A stretch of DNA of 7,957 bases from an uncultured bacterium (lineage in GTDB: Bacteria; Patescibacteriota; Patescibacteriia; Patescibacteriales; Patescibacteriaceae), in contig CALMNI010000045.1 in assembly GCA_937868555.1 (NCBI GenBank), positions 1 through 7,957 of the forward strand. The letters run 5' to 3'. Below are positions 1-6,890 of the stretch, piece by piece. Position 1 is the first letter of the stretch, and each line of letters opens with the position of its first letter. The position numbers and the translations under genes were made by a program. Below the pieces are notes generated by a model. It saw only the letters and a program-made list of their open reading frames with translations. It was not told the origin of the DNA and did not search any database.

Positions 1-959
1 GCTTGTTGCGCGGCAAAATTGAAAAAGAAGGATCTTTCACAGTCGACGCGCGTCTTTTTTCCGATTATGTCGGACTTTTAAATAACGAAAAGGTTTCGGC
101 GGCCGTCGTCGATAATGAACTAATTATTGAATGTGGTGAAAGCAAGACAAAGATTAGAGGACTATCGGCAGAAGAATTTCCTTTTATTCCAGTAGTGGAC
201 CGTTCTATCCAATATACCATCCCGGTGGAAGATTTGAAAAAAGCAGTGGGGCAAGTGATTTTTGCAGCTGCCCAAGACGACAGCAGAGCAGAGCTTTCGG
301 GGGTGTTATTTATTTTACGAAGCAAAGAAATGATTTTAGCGGCGACGGATAGTTATCGGTTAGCAGAAAAACAGGTTCCAATTATTGCCGCGGATGATGA
401 AGAGAGGCGCTGTATAGTGCCCGCACGAACCCTACAAGAGGTTGTGCGCGTGTTAGGAGCTGATACTGGGGAAGAGGTAGCTCCGAAAGAGGTTTTGTTT
501 TATCTGGCCGAAAATCAATGTTTATTTAGTATAGGGAATACCGAGATAGTTTCCCGTCTCATCGACGGCCGCTATCCTGACTATAGACAAATAATTCCTG
601 AGCGTTATCAGTGCCGCCTGTCTGTTAGTCGGCAAGACCTATCTCGTGCAGTAAAGGCGGCAGCAATTTTTTCAAAAGCCGGGGTAAATGATATTACGTT
701 GGAAATTAGTATTTCAAAGAAAACACTTTCGGTAATGGCAGCATCTGGTCAATCAGGTGAGCATATGAGCGCCTTGGCTGCGACCGCGAGCGGGGAAGAC
801 ACATCTATTACCCTGAATTCCCGCTATCTTCTTGATGTGCTGGCAGTAATGACTAACGAAGCAGCAGTGCTTGAAATAATTGATGAAAATGCGCCATGCA
901 TAGTTCGTGATGGTGAAAGGTCTGATTATTTATATATAATCATGCCCATTCGAAAGTAA
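1..959 (+). CDS. dnaN: DNA polymerase III subunit beta (sliding clamp), 5' partial
   Basis: The beta clamp is a ring-shaped dimer that encircles DNA and tethers polymerase III and other clamp-binding proteins during replication. The frame is open through the left edge (first full codon at base 3), so the TTG there is not a real start. The visible 318 residues align from about residue 57 of the 366-aa E. coli protein, so roughly 55 N-terminal residues are missing. Visible parts are the end of domain 1 (to about residue 66), domain 2 (about 70-195) with ATDSYRLA at 114-121 (E. coli ATDGHRLA), and DGRYPDYRQIIP at 188-199 leading into domain 3. The C-terminus reads MPIRK, the counterpart of the usual MPMRL that helps form the peptide-binding pocket; the last residue is Lys rather than Leu. 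The gene converges on the PBP operon and shares a terminator with it. Family assignment is essentially certain. Confidence 0.97.
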   Translation, partial: LLRGKIEKEGSFTVDARLFSDYVGLLNNEKVSAAVVDNELIIECGESKTKIRGLSAEEFPFIPVVDRSIQYTIPVEDLKKAVGQVIFAAAQDDSRAELSGVLFILRSKEMILAATDSYRLAEKQVPIIAADDEERRCIVPARTLQEVVRVLGADTGEEVAPKEVLFYLAENQCLFSIGNTEIVSRLIDGRYPDYRQIIPERYQCRLSVSRQDLSRAVKAAAIFSKAGVNDITLEISISKKTLSVMAASGQSGEHMSALAATASGEDTSITLNSRYLLDVLAVMTNEAAVLEIIDENAPCIVRDGERSDYLYIIMPIRK

Positions 960-970
960 GGGAAAAATAA

Positions 971-1005
971 AAAAACACTCTTGCAATATAAGCAGGAGTG
1001 TTTTT
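971..1005. terminator. Bidirectional Rho-independent terminator between dnaN and the PBP operon
   Basis: AAAAACACTC at 971-980 pairs with GAGTGTTTTT at 996-1005. The stem continues inward as TTGC (981-984) against GCAG (992-995), with one T-G wobble, leaving a 7-nt AATATAA loop. The stem is 14 bp. The plus strand continues into a T-run for dnaN. On the minus strand the same stem is followed by a longer T-rich run, serving the operon that ends at 1016. It lies 12 nt after the dnaN stop and 11 nt after the PBP stop. Confidence 0.92.
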
Positions 1006-1015
1006 TTGTATGTGA

Positions 1016-3583
1016 TTATTTTTTAAAGTTAAAATTTATTTTTTGTTCGCTGCAGTTGTCGATATCATCACACACTCTAATAGTTAAATCATGAAAACCA
1101 CTGCTGAGATCAGATATATTTCTTGTTAGGTTAAAAGGAAAGGCTGAAACATTTTCAAGAAGTGAGCCGTCAATTAAATAGTCAACATGATGTATCCCAC
1201 GCGGGGCCGATGCTTGGATTTTAACAGAAAGTTCAGGACGAGAAACCACTTGTCCATCCGAGAAGTTTTCAACAGTAAACACGGGTCGATTTTCAGGAGT
1301 GTGAACATTGTCTTTTTCAGTTGGTGGTGCGCTTGAAATAATATTGTTTTTTTGCGCCCAGGCTTGTATGCGGCTTTCCCATAAATTAAATTGAGAATCA
1401 GCCGCGGGGTTTTTGGGAGATGGGCCTCGTGGATCATTTTTATCAACATAGTATAAAATCGAGTGCACCTCTTGAAAAGTTTTTTCTTCAACAAAGGAAG
1501 GCGGAGTAAATTCGGTTGCCAAAAGCCCAGAGGCTTTATCTATCTTGACTTTTGTTTGATTGAAACCGGTTCCACCGTCAAGAACAGCCTTTCCGGTAAT
1601 ATCTATTTTTGGTTGATTAAAGTTTTCTATATTATCACTACCTAGAACTCGACGCATGAACTCATTCCAAATTGGGGCGGCAACAACGCTGCCATCTGCT
1701 CCGGATTTCATTTCTGAATTATCGTTATTTCCAACCCAAACACCGGTTACAAGCGAGGGTGTGTAGCCAATAGTCCAGGCGTCGCGGTTATTGTTTGTTG
1801 TTCCAGTTTTTGCGCCTACTGGCCGGTTGCCAAGGTTAAGAAAATTATTAGCGCCAAAGATATATGAACGTTCACTGTTGTCAGTTAAAATATAATTAAT
1901 TTCTCGGGCGATATTGGGTTCAAAAACCTTTGTTTCATTGTCTTTAAATTCTTCCAGTATTTTTCCGTGCCTATCTTCTATTTTTAAAATAAAGGCCGGA
2001 GAGTGTATCATGCCTTCCCGAGCGAAAGCGCTATACGCATTAGTGTGTTCCAGTAGCTTGACCTCTCCACCGCCTAAAACCATTGAAAGGCCGAGACGAT
2101 TTTTATCAGCAAGGGTTGTATAGCCCATTTTTTTTGCTAAGTCTAAAACCCTGTCAATACCCGCGAGATATAGGGTCTTAACTGCTGGAACGTTTAATGA
2201 GCCAGCTAGAGCTTTTTTCATGCTGACGGGGCCATATTCTTTCCCATTATAGTTGCGTGGTTCATAGGCTGGGCCTGAAGCTGCGAAATTAGTTACAACA
2301 TCATATAGTATAGTGTTGGGTGTGTAACCTTTAATGAAAGCCGCCGCATACGCCAATGGTTTAATAGAAGAACCAGGCTGTCGGGATTGAAGGGCAACAT
2401 TGACCTGGCCATCAATGGCTTTATCAAAATAATCACGTGATCCAACCATTGCTAAAACCTGCCCAGTTTTTGGGTCAATAGAAACAAGAGCGGCATTAGA
2501 GGCGCGGTATTTTTTATCATTTTCCAGAGCTTTCTTTTTAACAATTTCTTCAGCAAGCTGTTGTTTATATGTATCAAGGGTTGTATAAATTTTTAAACCA
2601 TCTTGCTCAATAGATTTTTCTCCATATTTTTCAGCTAATAATTCTTTGATATACATCACAAAATGCGGAGCCGTAATATTATCGGACGGTGATTTAAAGG
2701 AAAGCTTGGCATTTTTTGCATCCTCAGCTTCTTTTTTGGTGATTTTATTTTGATTGGCCATTAAATCCAAGACATAGTGTTGGCGGGAAATCAAAACATC
2801 TTTATTTGGCCCATAGGGAGAGTAGCGGCTAGGACTTTGAACCATTGCCGCGAGAACAGCGGCCTCTGGAAGAGTAATTTCTTTGACGTGTTTGCCAAAA
2901 TATTTCAAGCTAGCCGCTTCAATACCATAGGCGTTTGAACCGTATGGTATTTCATTAAAATACATTTGCAAGATCTGATCTTTATTGAATTTTTTCTCAA
3001 GTCTATAAGCTAAAAGAATTTCTTTTATTTTTCTAATGTATGATTTGTCGTTGGTTAAAACAGCGTTTTTAATAAATTGCTGGGTGAGGGTTGATCCGCC
3101 GGCTTTGCGGTTAGTGAACACGTTAGTGATTGCGGTTCTAAAAATTGCCCACAAACTAAAGCCGCTATGATGATAAAAGTCTTTGTCTTCAATGGCGATA
3201 GTTGCATCACGGACAACCTGGGGAATATCGGCCAGAGTAACAAGGGTGCGTTTTTCGTTGCCGTGTACTTCGTATAGAATATTTTCCCCCGTGCGGTCAT
3301 AAATTTTAGTACTTTCAGCAACTTCTCTGTCAATAAGTTTATTTGGGTCTGGCAGGTCTTTCGACAGCCACAAAACAGTACCCGCCATAATAACAAAGAA
3401 GGCGAGTAGAAAAAAGCCAATGCTGGTAAGCCCTTGTTTGGATAGAGCCCAGCCTTTTATTCTTTCTAAGAAAGCTGAAGATGATTGGTGTCTTGTATTT
3501 TGGCGGCGCCAGTTTTCGGGCTTGTTCACGGGGCGGTGTTTTGTGTTCCGCCAATACTGAGGAGATTTTGGATTAATAGGCAT
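1016..3583 (-). CDS. Class A penicillin-binding protein (PBP1A type), bifunctional transglycosylase/transpeptidase with Ig-like tail
   Basis: This bifunctional peptidoglycan synthase (855 aa) polymerises glycan strands from lipid II and crosslinks the stem peptides outside the membrane. A basic cytoplasmic tail (1-50) precedes one membrane segment (about 52-73). The GT51 domain (about 90-270) has the catalytic Glu in AIEDKDFYHH (E132) and GGSTLTQQFIKN at 162-173. The transpeptidase domain has the acyl-Ser motif SSIK (S405, K408), SLN at 462-464 and KTG at 592-594, so both activities look intact. After a linker (about 690-765), an Ig-like beta-sandwich (about 766-855) contains the protein's only two cysteines (C838, C844). 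I chose ATG 3583. The frame runs up to a TTG at 3661, but those 26 codons overlap the upstream gene's end and cover the promoter just before this ATG. It is the last gene of the envelope operon and ends at the shared terminator. Confidence 0.95.
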   Translation of the reverse strand: MPINPKSPQYWRNTKHRPVNKPENWRRQNTRHQSSSAFLERIKGWALSKQGLTSIGFFLLAFFVIMAGTVLWLSKDLPDPNKLIDREVAESTKIYDRTGENILYEVHGNEKRTLVTLADIPQVVRDATIAIEDKDFYHHSGFSLWAIFRTAITNVFTNRKAGGSTLTQQFIKNAVLTNDKSYIRKIKEILLAYRLEKKFNKDQILQMYFNEIPYGSNAYGIEAASLKYFGKHVKEITLPEAAVLAAMVQSPSRYSPYGPNKDVLISRQHYVLDLMANQNKITKKEAEDAKNAKLSFKSPSDNITAPHFVMYIKELLAEKYGEKSIEQDGLKIYTTLDTYKQQLAEEIVKKKALENDKKYRASNAALVSIDPKTGQVLAMVGSRDYFDKAIDGQVNVALQSRQPGSSIKPLAYAAAFIKGYTPNTILYDVVTNFAASGPAYEPRNYNGKEYGPVSMKKALAGSLNVPAVKTLYLAGIDRVLDLAKKMGYTTLADKNRLGLSMVLGGGEVKLLEHTNAYSAFAREGMIHSPAFILKIEDRHGKILEEFKDNETKVFEPNIAREINYILTDNSERSYIFGANNFLNLGNRPVGAKTGTTNNNRDAWTIGYTPSLVTGVWVGNNDNSEMKSGADGSVVAAPIWNEFMRRVLGSDNIENFNQPKIDITGKAVLDGGTGFNQTKVKIDKASGLLATEFTPPSFVEEKTFQEVHSILYYVDKNDPRGPSPKNPAADSQFNLWESRIQAWAQKNNIISSAPPTEKDNVHTPENRPVFTVENFSDGQVVSRPELSVKIQASAPRGIHHVDYLIDGSLLENVSAFPFNLTRNISDLSSGFHDLTIRVCDDIDNCSEQKINFNFKK

Positions 3584-3621
3584 ATACCAATGATTATAAC
3601 ACACTATTAATCGAGTCTTTG
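3584..3621 (-). promoter_or_regulatory. Extended -10 promoter immediately upstream of the PBP gene
   Basis: On the minus strand TGTTATAAT (3601-3593) is a perfect extended -10, TGnTATAAT. Only 9 nt separate it from the ATG at 3583. Transcription would be expected to start about 7-8 nt after the -10, giving a 5' leader of 1-3 nt. No Shine-Dalgarno precedes the ATG, which fits a leaderless or near-leaderless transcript. The -35 region (about 3616-3621, CAAAGA) matches poorly, which an extended -10 can tolerate. The promoter lies in the 38-nt gap after the GT2 stop, so the PBP can be expressed apart from the two upstream genes. Confidence 0.6.
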
Positions 3622-4335
3622 TTATGAAAAATTTTTGTTGCGCAGCCAGGGGGTACGCCAAATTGCTTCAAATATTATTTTTCCGGATATTTTAGAAGTT
3701 CCCGCTCGCCGTTCCGTAAAAACAATAGGAATTTCCTGGAGGCGTAAGCCCTTTTTAAGGGCGCGATATTTGAGTTCTATTTGAAAAGTATAGCCTTCGC
3801 TTTGAATCGCAGTAAGATTTATCCGCTTTAATGCGCTTGCGCGCCAGGCGCTAAAGCCAGCGGTAAGATCTTTAATAGAAACCCCTAGGGCTATGCGGGC
3901 ATAGGCGGATGCAAGGCGGCTAAGGGCGTGCCGGAGAAAGCCCCAATTTTTTATTTTCCCTCCAGAAATATAGCGACTGCCAATTACTCCGTCGTTTGTT
4001 TGTAGGCCCTCAATTAACAAGGGGATATAGGATGGATCGTGCGATAAATCAGCATCCATGCCGATAATAATTTCGTAGTTATGTTCAAGTGCCCAACTGA
4101 ACCCAGTTATATACGCAGTCCCTAGCCCAAGTTTTTTGGGGCGTATTAGTAAAAAAATTTTTGATCCAAAGCCGTAAATTGAATTTCGTATTAGTGAGGC
4201 CGTTTTGTCTTTACTGGAGTCGTCAATAAATAACACGTGGAGATCCTGGTCAATTTTAAAAATAGCATCAAGGAGAGCATTAATATTTTCTTCTTCGTTG
4301 TAGGTTGGTATGACGGCAATTTTATTTTTTGACAT
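3622..4335 (-). CDS. GT2 family glycosyltransferase, polyprenol-phosphate mannose synthase-like (DPM1 type)
   Basis: By family, the enzyme transfers a sugar (typically mannose from GDP-mannose, or glucose) to a polyprenyl phosphate at the inner face of the membrane, making a lipid-linked donor for GT-C transferases. The 237-aa protein is a single GT-A domain. It shows VIPTYNEEENI at 8-18, the nucleotide-binding FIDDSS at 36-41, and the metal-binding DAD at 94-96 within MDADLSHDP. It also has GSRYISGG at 119-126, DLTAGFSAWR at 156-165, EGYTFQIEL at 180-188 and ERRAGTSKIS at 208-217, an order typical of DPM1-like enzymes. There is no C-terminal membrane anchor, as in the soluble single-domain subclass. 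Its ATG lies inside the 3' end of the GT-C gene (14-nt overlap), so translational coupling is likely. A weak GGATGAG lies upstream. The sugar cannot be read from sequence. Confidence 0.88.
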   Translation of the reverse strand: MSKNKIAVIPTYNEEENINALLDAIFKIDQDLHVLFIDDSSKDKTASLIRNSIYGFGSKIFLLIRPKKLGLGTAYITGFSWALEHNYEIIIGMDADLSHDPSYIPLLIEGLQTNDGVIGSRYISGGKIKNWGFLRHALSRLASAYARIALGVSIKDLTAGFSAWRASALKRINLTAIQSEGYTFQIELKYRALKKGLRLQEIPIVFTERRAGTSKISGKIIFEAIWRTPWLRNKNFS

Positions 4336-5884
4336 ATATAATACTCATCCTGTCTTCGAAAACCATTTTCCATTCAGTGGCTTGAGCAAGGTATTCGATG
4401 AGCGGACTTTTTGTGTCAGTGAATTGGCTGTCGCGATAACCAAGCACCCAGTATTCAAACCAATTAAAATGAGGAGCGGAAGGAGGTTTTAAATAAAAAA
4501 CAGTTTTAATGTCATATTCGGCTAATTTTTTTGGAATCAAATCTTTATTACTAAAAGAGCTGTATTCTCTGAGGGTTGTAGTTCCGGCAAAGGGATATTG
4601 CGGCAATCGTCCATCGATAAAAAGACGTAATTCGGGCCATGCACCAATGACAAATCCGCCAAAATTATAATGATTGAGGAGATGGTTCCTGTTGATTTCC
4701 GGGTGTTGGCGCAAGAAATTAATTCCGGCGCAGGGGTAGGAGTTGCAATAAGATGTGTATGGAGTGGAAGTAAATTTAGTCCCTAACGCAAAGACAATAG
4801 TTAGAGAGAAAAGGGAAATTCCTGTTATTAAAGAAATATATATTTTTGCCCTGGGTTTAAGAAGCGAGTCAAAAAAGCGGCTTAACATGTCTATACAATG
4901 GGGAACAATAAGGATAAGCCAGCCTACGGATAGCAGAGGGAAGTGCCGCACTGAACGCATGGCCGCAATTGCCAAAATAAAAACTATAAGACTGTTTTTT
5001 AAAAGATTTGTTTTTTTTAGGAAAAAGAATGTGCCTATGGCCGTAACAACCGCAAGAATAATAATACCGATTTGGCCGTAGTGGATGGGGAAAGAGTAGG
5101 GCGGGAGCCATTCCTCAAGATGTGAGCGGTAAAATGAGTCATGATAGTCGCTTAAAAAAGAATACAGACGTATTCCGTAGGGAGTCAGCATGGTTGCCCC
5201 GAGGCTGGCGATGGAAATGATACCTAAAAAGAGCGGAGTATTCGGGGGGAGAGTAGTGCTTTCATTAGTCCATTTTTTAAGGAACGGGAATGAAGAACTA
5301 AGAAGTTCATAGCCAAAATAAAAAACAATCATTGCTAGGCCAATAAGGAAGCCCGCATGGCTGCATGCCCATATATATAGTAAAGGCGGAAGCAACAAAA
5401 GAATTACATTGTTTTTTTTAATTCGCCAACGGTCAAGAATAATCAAAAGAAGGGCAAAACAAATAACAGTAATTTCTTGAAGACGAATGCCAAGATGCGG
5501 ACGCATCCATACAAGCGTCCCGATTTCAAAAACAGCAAATATATATTGCTGAGTCCTATTTTTAAGATAAAAAGTAAAGATATGCCAATTGATGGCAATA
5601 TATGTGAGGATGATGAGAAGGGCGAAAAAAAGGCTGACTCCAATATAGCCCCCTATTTTTTCAATTCCGTATAACGCAAGATTCCCCAGCCATTCATGAT
5701 CAACCCAAGATTTTCCGGCCAGCGTCCACATAAATATTTGATCATGCGGGACATCCTTTGTTTGCCAAATAATTTCACCGAAGCGAAAATGCCAGCCATA
5801 ATCAGGATCAAGATACGAAAAAGAATTATGCAGGAGGAAGCTGAAAATAAAAAAATAGAAGAGTGTCCACAGTATTTTTCTCAT
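4322..5884 (-). CDS. Polytopic membrane protein, probable GT-C fold glycosyltransferase
   Basis: A 520-aa protein with about 10-11 predicted membrane helices, including approximately 3-21, 80-98, 135-150, 158-172, 175-197, 216-233, 271-288, 316-333 and 346-367, followed by a soluble C-terminal part (about 370-520). After the first helix comes DPDYGWHFRFGE (26-37), then VDHEWLGNL (61-69). An acidic Asp-x-Asp segment in the first outer loop followed by a Trp/His-Glu-Trp-Leu element is common in GT-C-like transferases that use polyprenyl-phosphate sugars. RSVRHFPL (310-317) and FGGFVIGAWPE...FIDGRLPQY (408-430) are other distinctive segments that I associate with an uncharacterised family of such proteins. 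C380 and C385 lie outside the membrane. I chose ATG 5884 because a promoter ends 6 nt before it; upstream ATG 5914 and TTG 5920 fall in that promoter. The DPM1-like gene next door could make its donor. Acceptor and sugar are unknown. Confidence 0.75.
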   Translation of the reverse strand: MRKILWTLFYFFIFSFLLHNSFSYLDPDYGWHFRFGEIIWQTKDVPHDQIFMWTLAGKSWVDHEWLGNLALYGIEKIGGYIGVSLFFALLIILTYIAINWHIFTFYLKNRTQQYIFAVFEIGTLVWMRPHLGIRLQEITVICFALLLIILDRWRIKKNNVILLLLPPLLYIWACSHAGFLIGLAMIVFYFGYELLSSSFPFLKKWTNESTTLPPNTPLFLGIISIASLGATMLTPYGIRLYSFLSDYHDSFYRSHLEEWLPPYSFPIHYGQIGIIILAVVTAIGTFFFLKKTNLLKNSLIVFILAIAAMRSVRHFPLLSVGWLILIVPHCIDMLSRFFDSLLKPRAKIYISLITGISLFSLTIVFALGTKFTSTPYTSYCNSYPCAGINFLRQHPEINRNHLLNHYNFGGFVIGAWPELRLFIDGRLPQYPFAGTTTLREYSSFSNKDLIPKKLAEYDIKTVFYLKPPSAPHFNWFEYWVLGYRDSQFTDTKSPLIEYLAQATEWKMVFEDRMSIIYVKK

Positions 5885-5920
5885 ATAGTGATTATACAGG
5901 TTAGCGCCCACCATTGACAA
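5885..5920 (-). promoter_or_regulatory. Leaderless-type promoter of the GT-C/GT2/PBP operon
   Basis: Read on the minus strand: TTGTCA (5920-5915, one mismatch to TTGACA), an 18-nt spacer, TATAAT (5896-5891, perfect), 6 nt, then ATG at 5884. Starting 7 nt after the -10 places the transcription start on the A of the ATG, so the message would have no leader. There is no Shine-Dalgarno. This decides the gene start at 5884 rather than at the in-frame ATG 5914 or TTG 5920, because the latter codon is the -35 box itself. Confidence 0.72.
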
Positions 5921-5935
5921 TTTTCATTTTTACAC

Positions 5936-5964
5936 TTCTCACTTTTTAGCAGCTGTGTTATTAT
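5936..5964 (+). promoter_or_regulatory. Candidate promoter for the pilin array
   Basis: TTCTCA (5936-5941, four of six matches to TTGACA) is followed by a 17-nt spacer and TATTAT (5959-5964, five of six). A TG one base upstream of the hexamer (5956-5957) makes an extended -10. Transcription would start near 5971, giving a leader of about 57 nt. A weaker alternative -10 is TATATT at 5979-5984. This transcript, unlike those on the minus strand, would carry a normal leader and SD. Confidence 0.42.
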
Positions 5965-5973
5965 GTTAATAAC
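5957..5973. repeat. Perfect 7-3-7 palindrome overlapping the pilin -10 region
   Basis: GTTATTA (5957-5963), TGT, TAATAAC (5967-5973) is a perfect inverted repeat. It covers the proposed -10 and start region, where an operator would block transcription. The DNA is AT-rich, so chance cannot be excluded. The stem is all A-T apart from its outer G-C pair, so an RNA hairpin would be weak and a protein-binding site is the likelier reading if it is functional. Confidence 0.35.
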
Positions 5974-6014
5974 GTCTTTATATTTTAATCCATAAAGATA
6001 GGCTAAGAATAGAG

Positions 6015-6023
6015 AGGGGGTGA
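6015..6023 (+). promoter_or_regulatory. Strong Shine-Dalgarno of the first pilin gene
   Basis: AGGGGGTGA ends 4 nt before ATG 6028 and differs from the consensus AGGAGGTGA at one base. It is the only clear SD in the pilin array; the other four genes have none at normal spacing. This supports high translation of the first gene. Confidence 0.75.
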
Positions 6024-6027
6024 CACT

Positions 6028-6432
6028 ATGAGAAAAACAATAGCTGGTTTTGCAATCGCCATTTTTTCCGTTCTAGCATTGGCACCGGCCGGTCTCTTTG
6101 CTCCTGTCGCCCGCGCGCAGGACAACAACTTGCTATGGGGAAACGTTCCTCAGAGCAGCGTTCAGAATACGATCGGTCTTGGTAACCGCGACCCGCGAGC
6201 CATCGTCGCGAGCGTCATCCGAATTATTCTCGGCTTCCTCGGAATTATCGCCGTCATCATTATTCTCCTCGGAGGATTCAAATGGATGACCGCAGGCGGA
6301 AATGAAGAAAAAGCTGGTGAAGCTCGCAAGTTGATTGCGCAGGGCGTTATCGGTCTCGTCATTATTTTGGCGGCCTTCGGTATTGCTACCTTCGTCATCA
6401 ATAGCTTGCTCTCCGCTACAAACGGTAGTTAA
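6028..6432 (+). CDS. Pilin-like protein 1 (TrbC/VirB2-type), probable major subunit
   Basis: A 134-aa precursor: Sec signal peptide (about 1-30, ending PVARA before Gln), a short polar mature N-terminus (31-56), helix 1 (about 60-82), a short loop with WMTAGGNEE at 86-94, and helix 2 (about 105-126). This matches VirB2/TrbC-like 'T4SS pilin' proteins, whose two-helix subunits sit in the inner membrane before pilus assembly. It has the array's only strong SD. Its codon use is distinct: 7 of 15 Leu are CTC with no TTA, 6 of 10 Val are GTC, and 8 Ile are ATC, whereas the next gene has no CTC and several TTA. A hairpin follows its stop at once. Together these suggest the most highly expressed subunit. 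The motif has Gly where the paralogues have Ala (TAGG versus TAAG). Pilin function is by family resemblance only. Confidence 0.85.
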   Translation: MRKTIAGFAIAIFSVLALAPAGLFAPVARAQDNNLLWGNVPQSSVQNTIGLGNRDPRAIVASVIRIILGFLGIIAVIIILLGGFKWMTAGGNEEKAGEARKLIAQGVIGLVIILAAFGIATFVINSLLSATNGS

Positions 6433-6440
6433 GCTCTTTT

Positions 6441-6463
6441 GGGCCTAACCCTTGGTTGGGCCC
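6441..6463 (+). terminator. Hairpin after pilin 1, partial terminator or mRNA-stabilising stem
   Basis: GGGCCTAACC (6441-6450) pairs with GGTTGGGCCC (6454-6463) over 10 bp, with one T-G wobble and a 3-nt CTT loop. It starts 8 nt after the pilin 1 stop. Only GTTTCTG follows, so the T-tract is too poor for full termination. Read-through with reduced downstream expression, or 3'-end protection of the pilin 1 message, is the likely effect. The downstream genes show no obvious promoter of their own. Confidence 0.65.
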
Positions 6464-6502
6464 GTTTCTGTGATGCTGAATGATTCGGCTTCACTGAAAC
6501 GT

Positions 6503-6889
6503 ATGAAAAAGCGACTTTACTCTTACCTTATATTTATTGGTGCCCTGTTTTTTTCGGGTCTGCATCCACTTTTAGTAAATGCACAAACCGGCATTGATAA
6601 GGCCCTTGGTGGATTAAATACTTCCGCTAATAAGGCGGGTCTTGATAGCAACACCGCGGATATTCCAACAACGCTTGGAAAGATTTTATCCTTGGTGTTG
6701 GGCTTTACTGGGACAATATTTTTTATATTGGTTGTGTATGCCGGTTTAATGTGGATGACGGCTGCCGGCAATGACGAACGCATTAAAACAGCCCAAGGAA
6801 TTTTAAAAGCGGCAATCATCGGTTTGATAATAGTGCTGTCCGCGTATGCTATAACCCAGTTTGTAGGCGGAGTTGTTTCAGGCTCCTAA
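6503..6889 (+). CDS. Pilin-like protein 2 (TrbC/VirB2-type)
   Basis: A 128-aa protein: signal peptide (1-27, MKKR n-region, cleavage after VNA before Gln), polar segment (28-56), helix 1 (about 60-83), WMTAAGNDE at 84-92 and helix 2 (about 101-123). Start choice is uncertain. The frame also has ATG 6473 and TTG 6452, which would add 10 or 17 residues before MKKR. I prefer 6503 because it gives a normal signal-peptide n-region, while TTG 6452 lies inside the hairpin. None of the three has a Shine-Dalgarno. The mature N-terminus (ALGGLNTSANKAGL) resembles that of pilin 3. It ends 1 nt before the next start. The role is inferred from the family. Confidence 0.83.
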   Translation: MKKRLYSYLIFIGALFFSGLHPLLVNAQTGIDKALGGLNTSANKAGLDSNTADIPTTLGKILSLVLGFTGTIFFILVVYAGLMWMTAAGNDERIKTAQGILKAAIIGLIIVLSAYAITQFVGGVVSGS

Positions 6890-6890
6890 T

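Noticed and set aside
971..1005. Repeat or small RNA in the dnaN-PBP gap
   Set aside because: The stem with T-runs on both strands between convergent stops is fully explained as a shared terminator.
3584..3661. 26-codon N-terminal extension of the PBP from TTG 3661
   Set aside because: It would overlap the GT2 3' end, uses a rare start without an SD, and covers an extended -10 promoter just before ATG 3583.
4755..5111. Overlapping open frames within the GT-C gene, on both strands
   Set aside because: The GT-C frame is continuous with coherent membrane segments and motifs; the others are low-quality frames with no start signals.
5914..5919. Plus-strand TTGACA as a -35 box for the pilin array
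   Set aside because: No TATAAT-like hexamer lies 16-18 nt downstream (the sequence there is TTCTCAC); the motif is the reverse face of the minus-strand -35 region.
6028..6432. Codon shift in pilin 1 as a sign of horizontal transfer
   Set aside because: The protein matches its neighbours in plan and motif, and the strong SD and hairpin make selection for high expression the simpler explanation.
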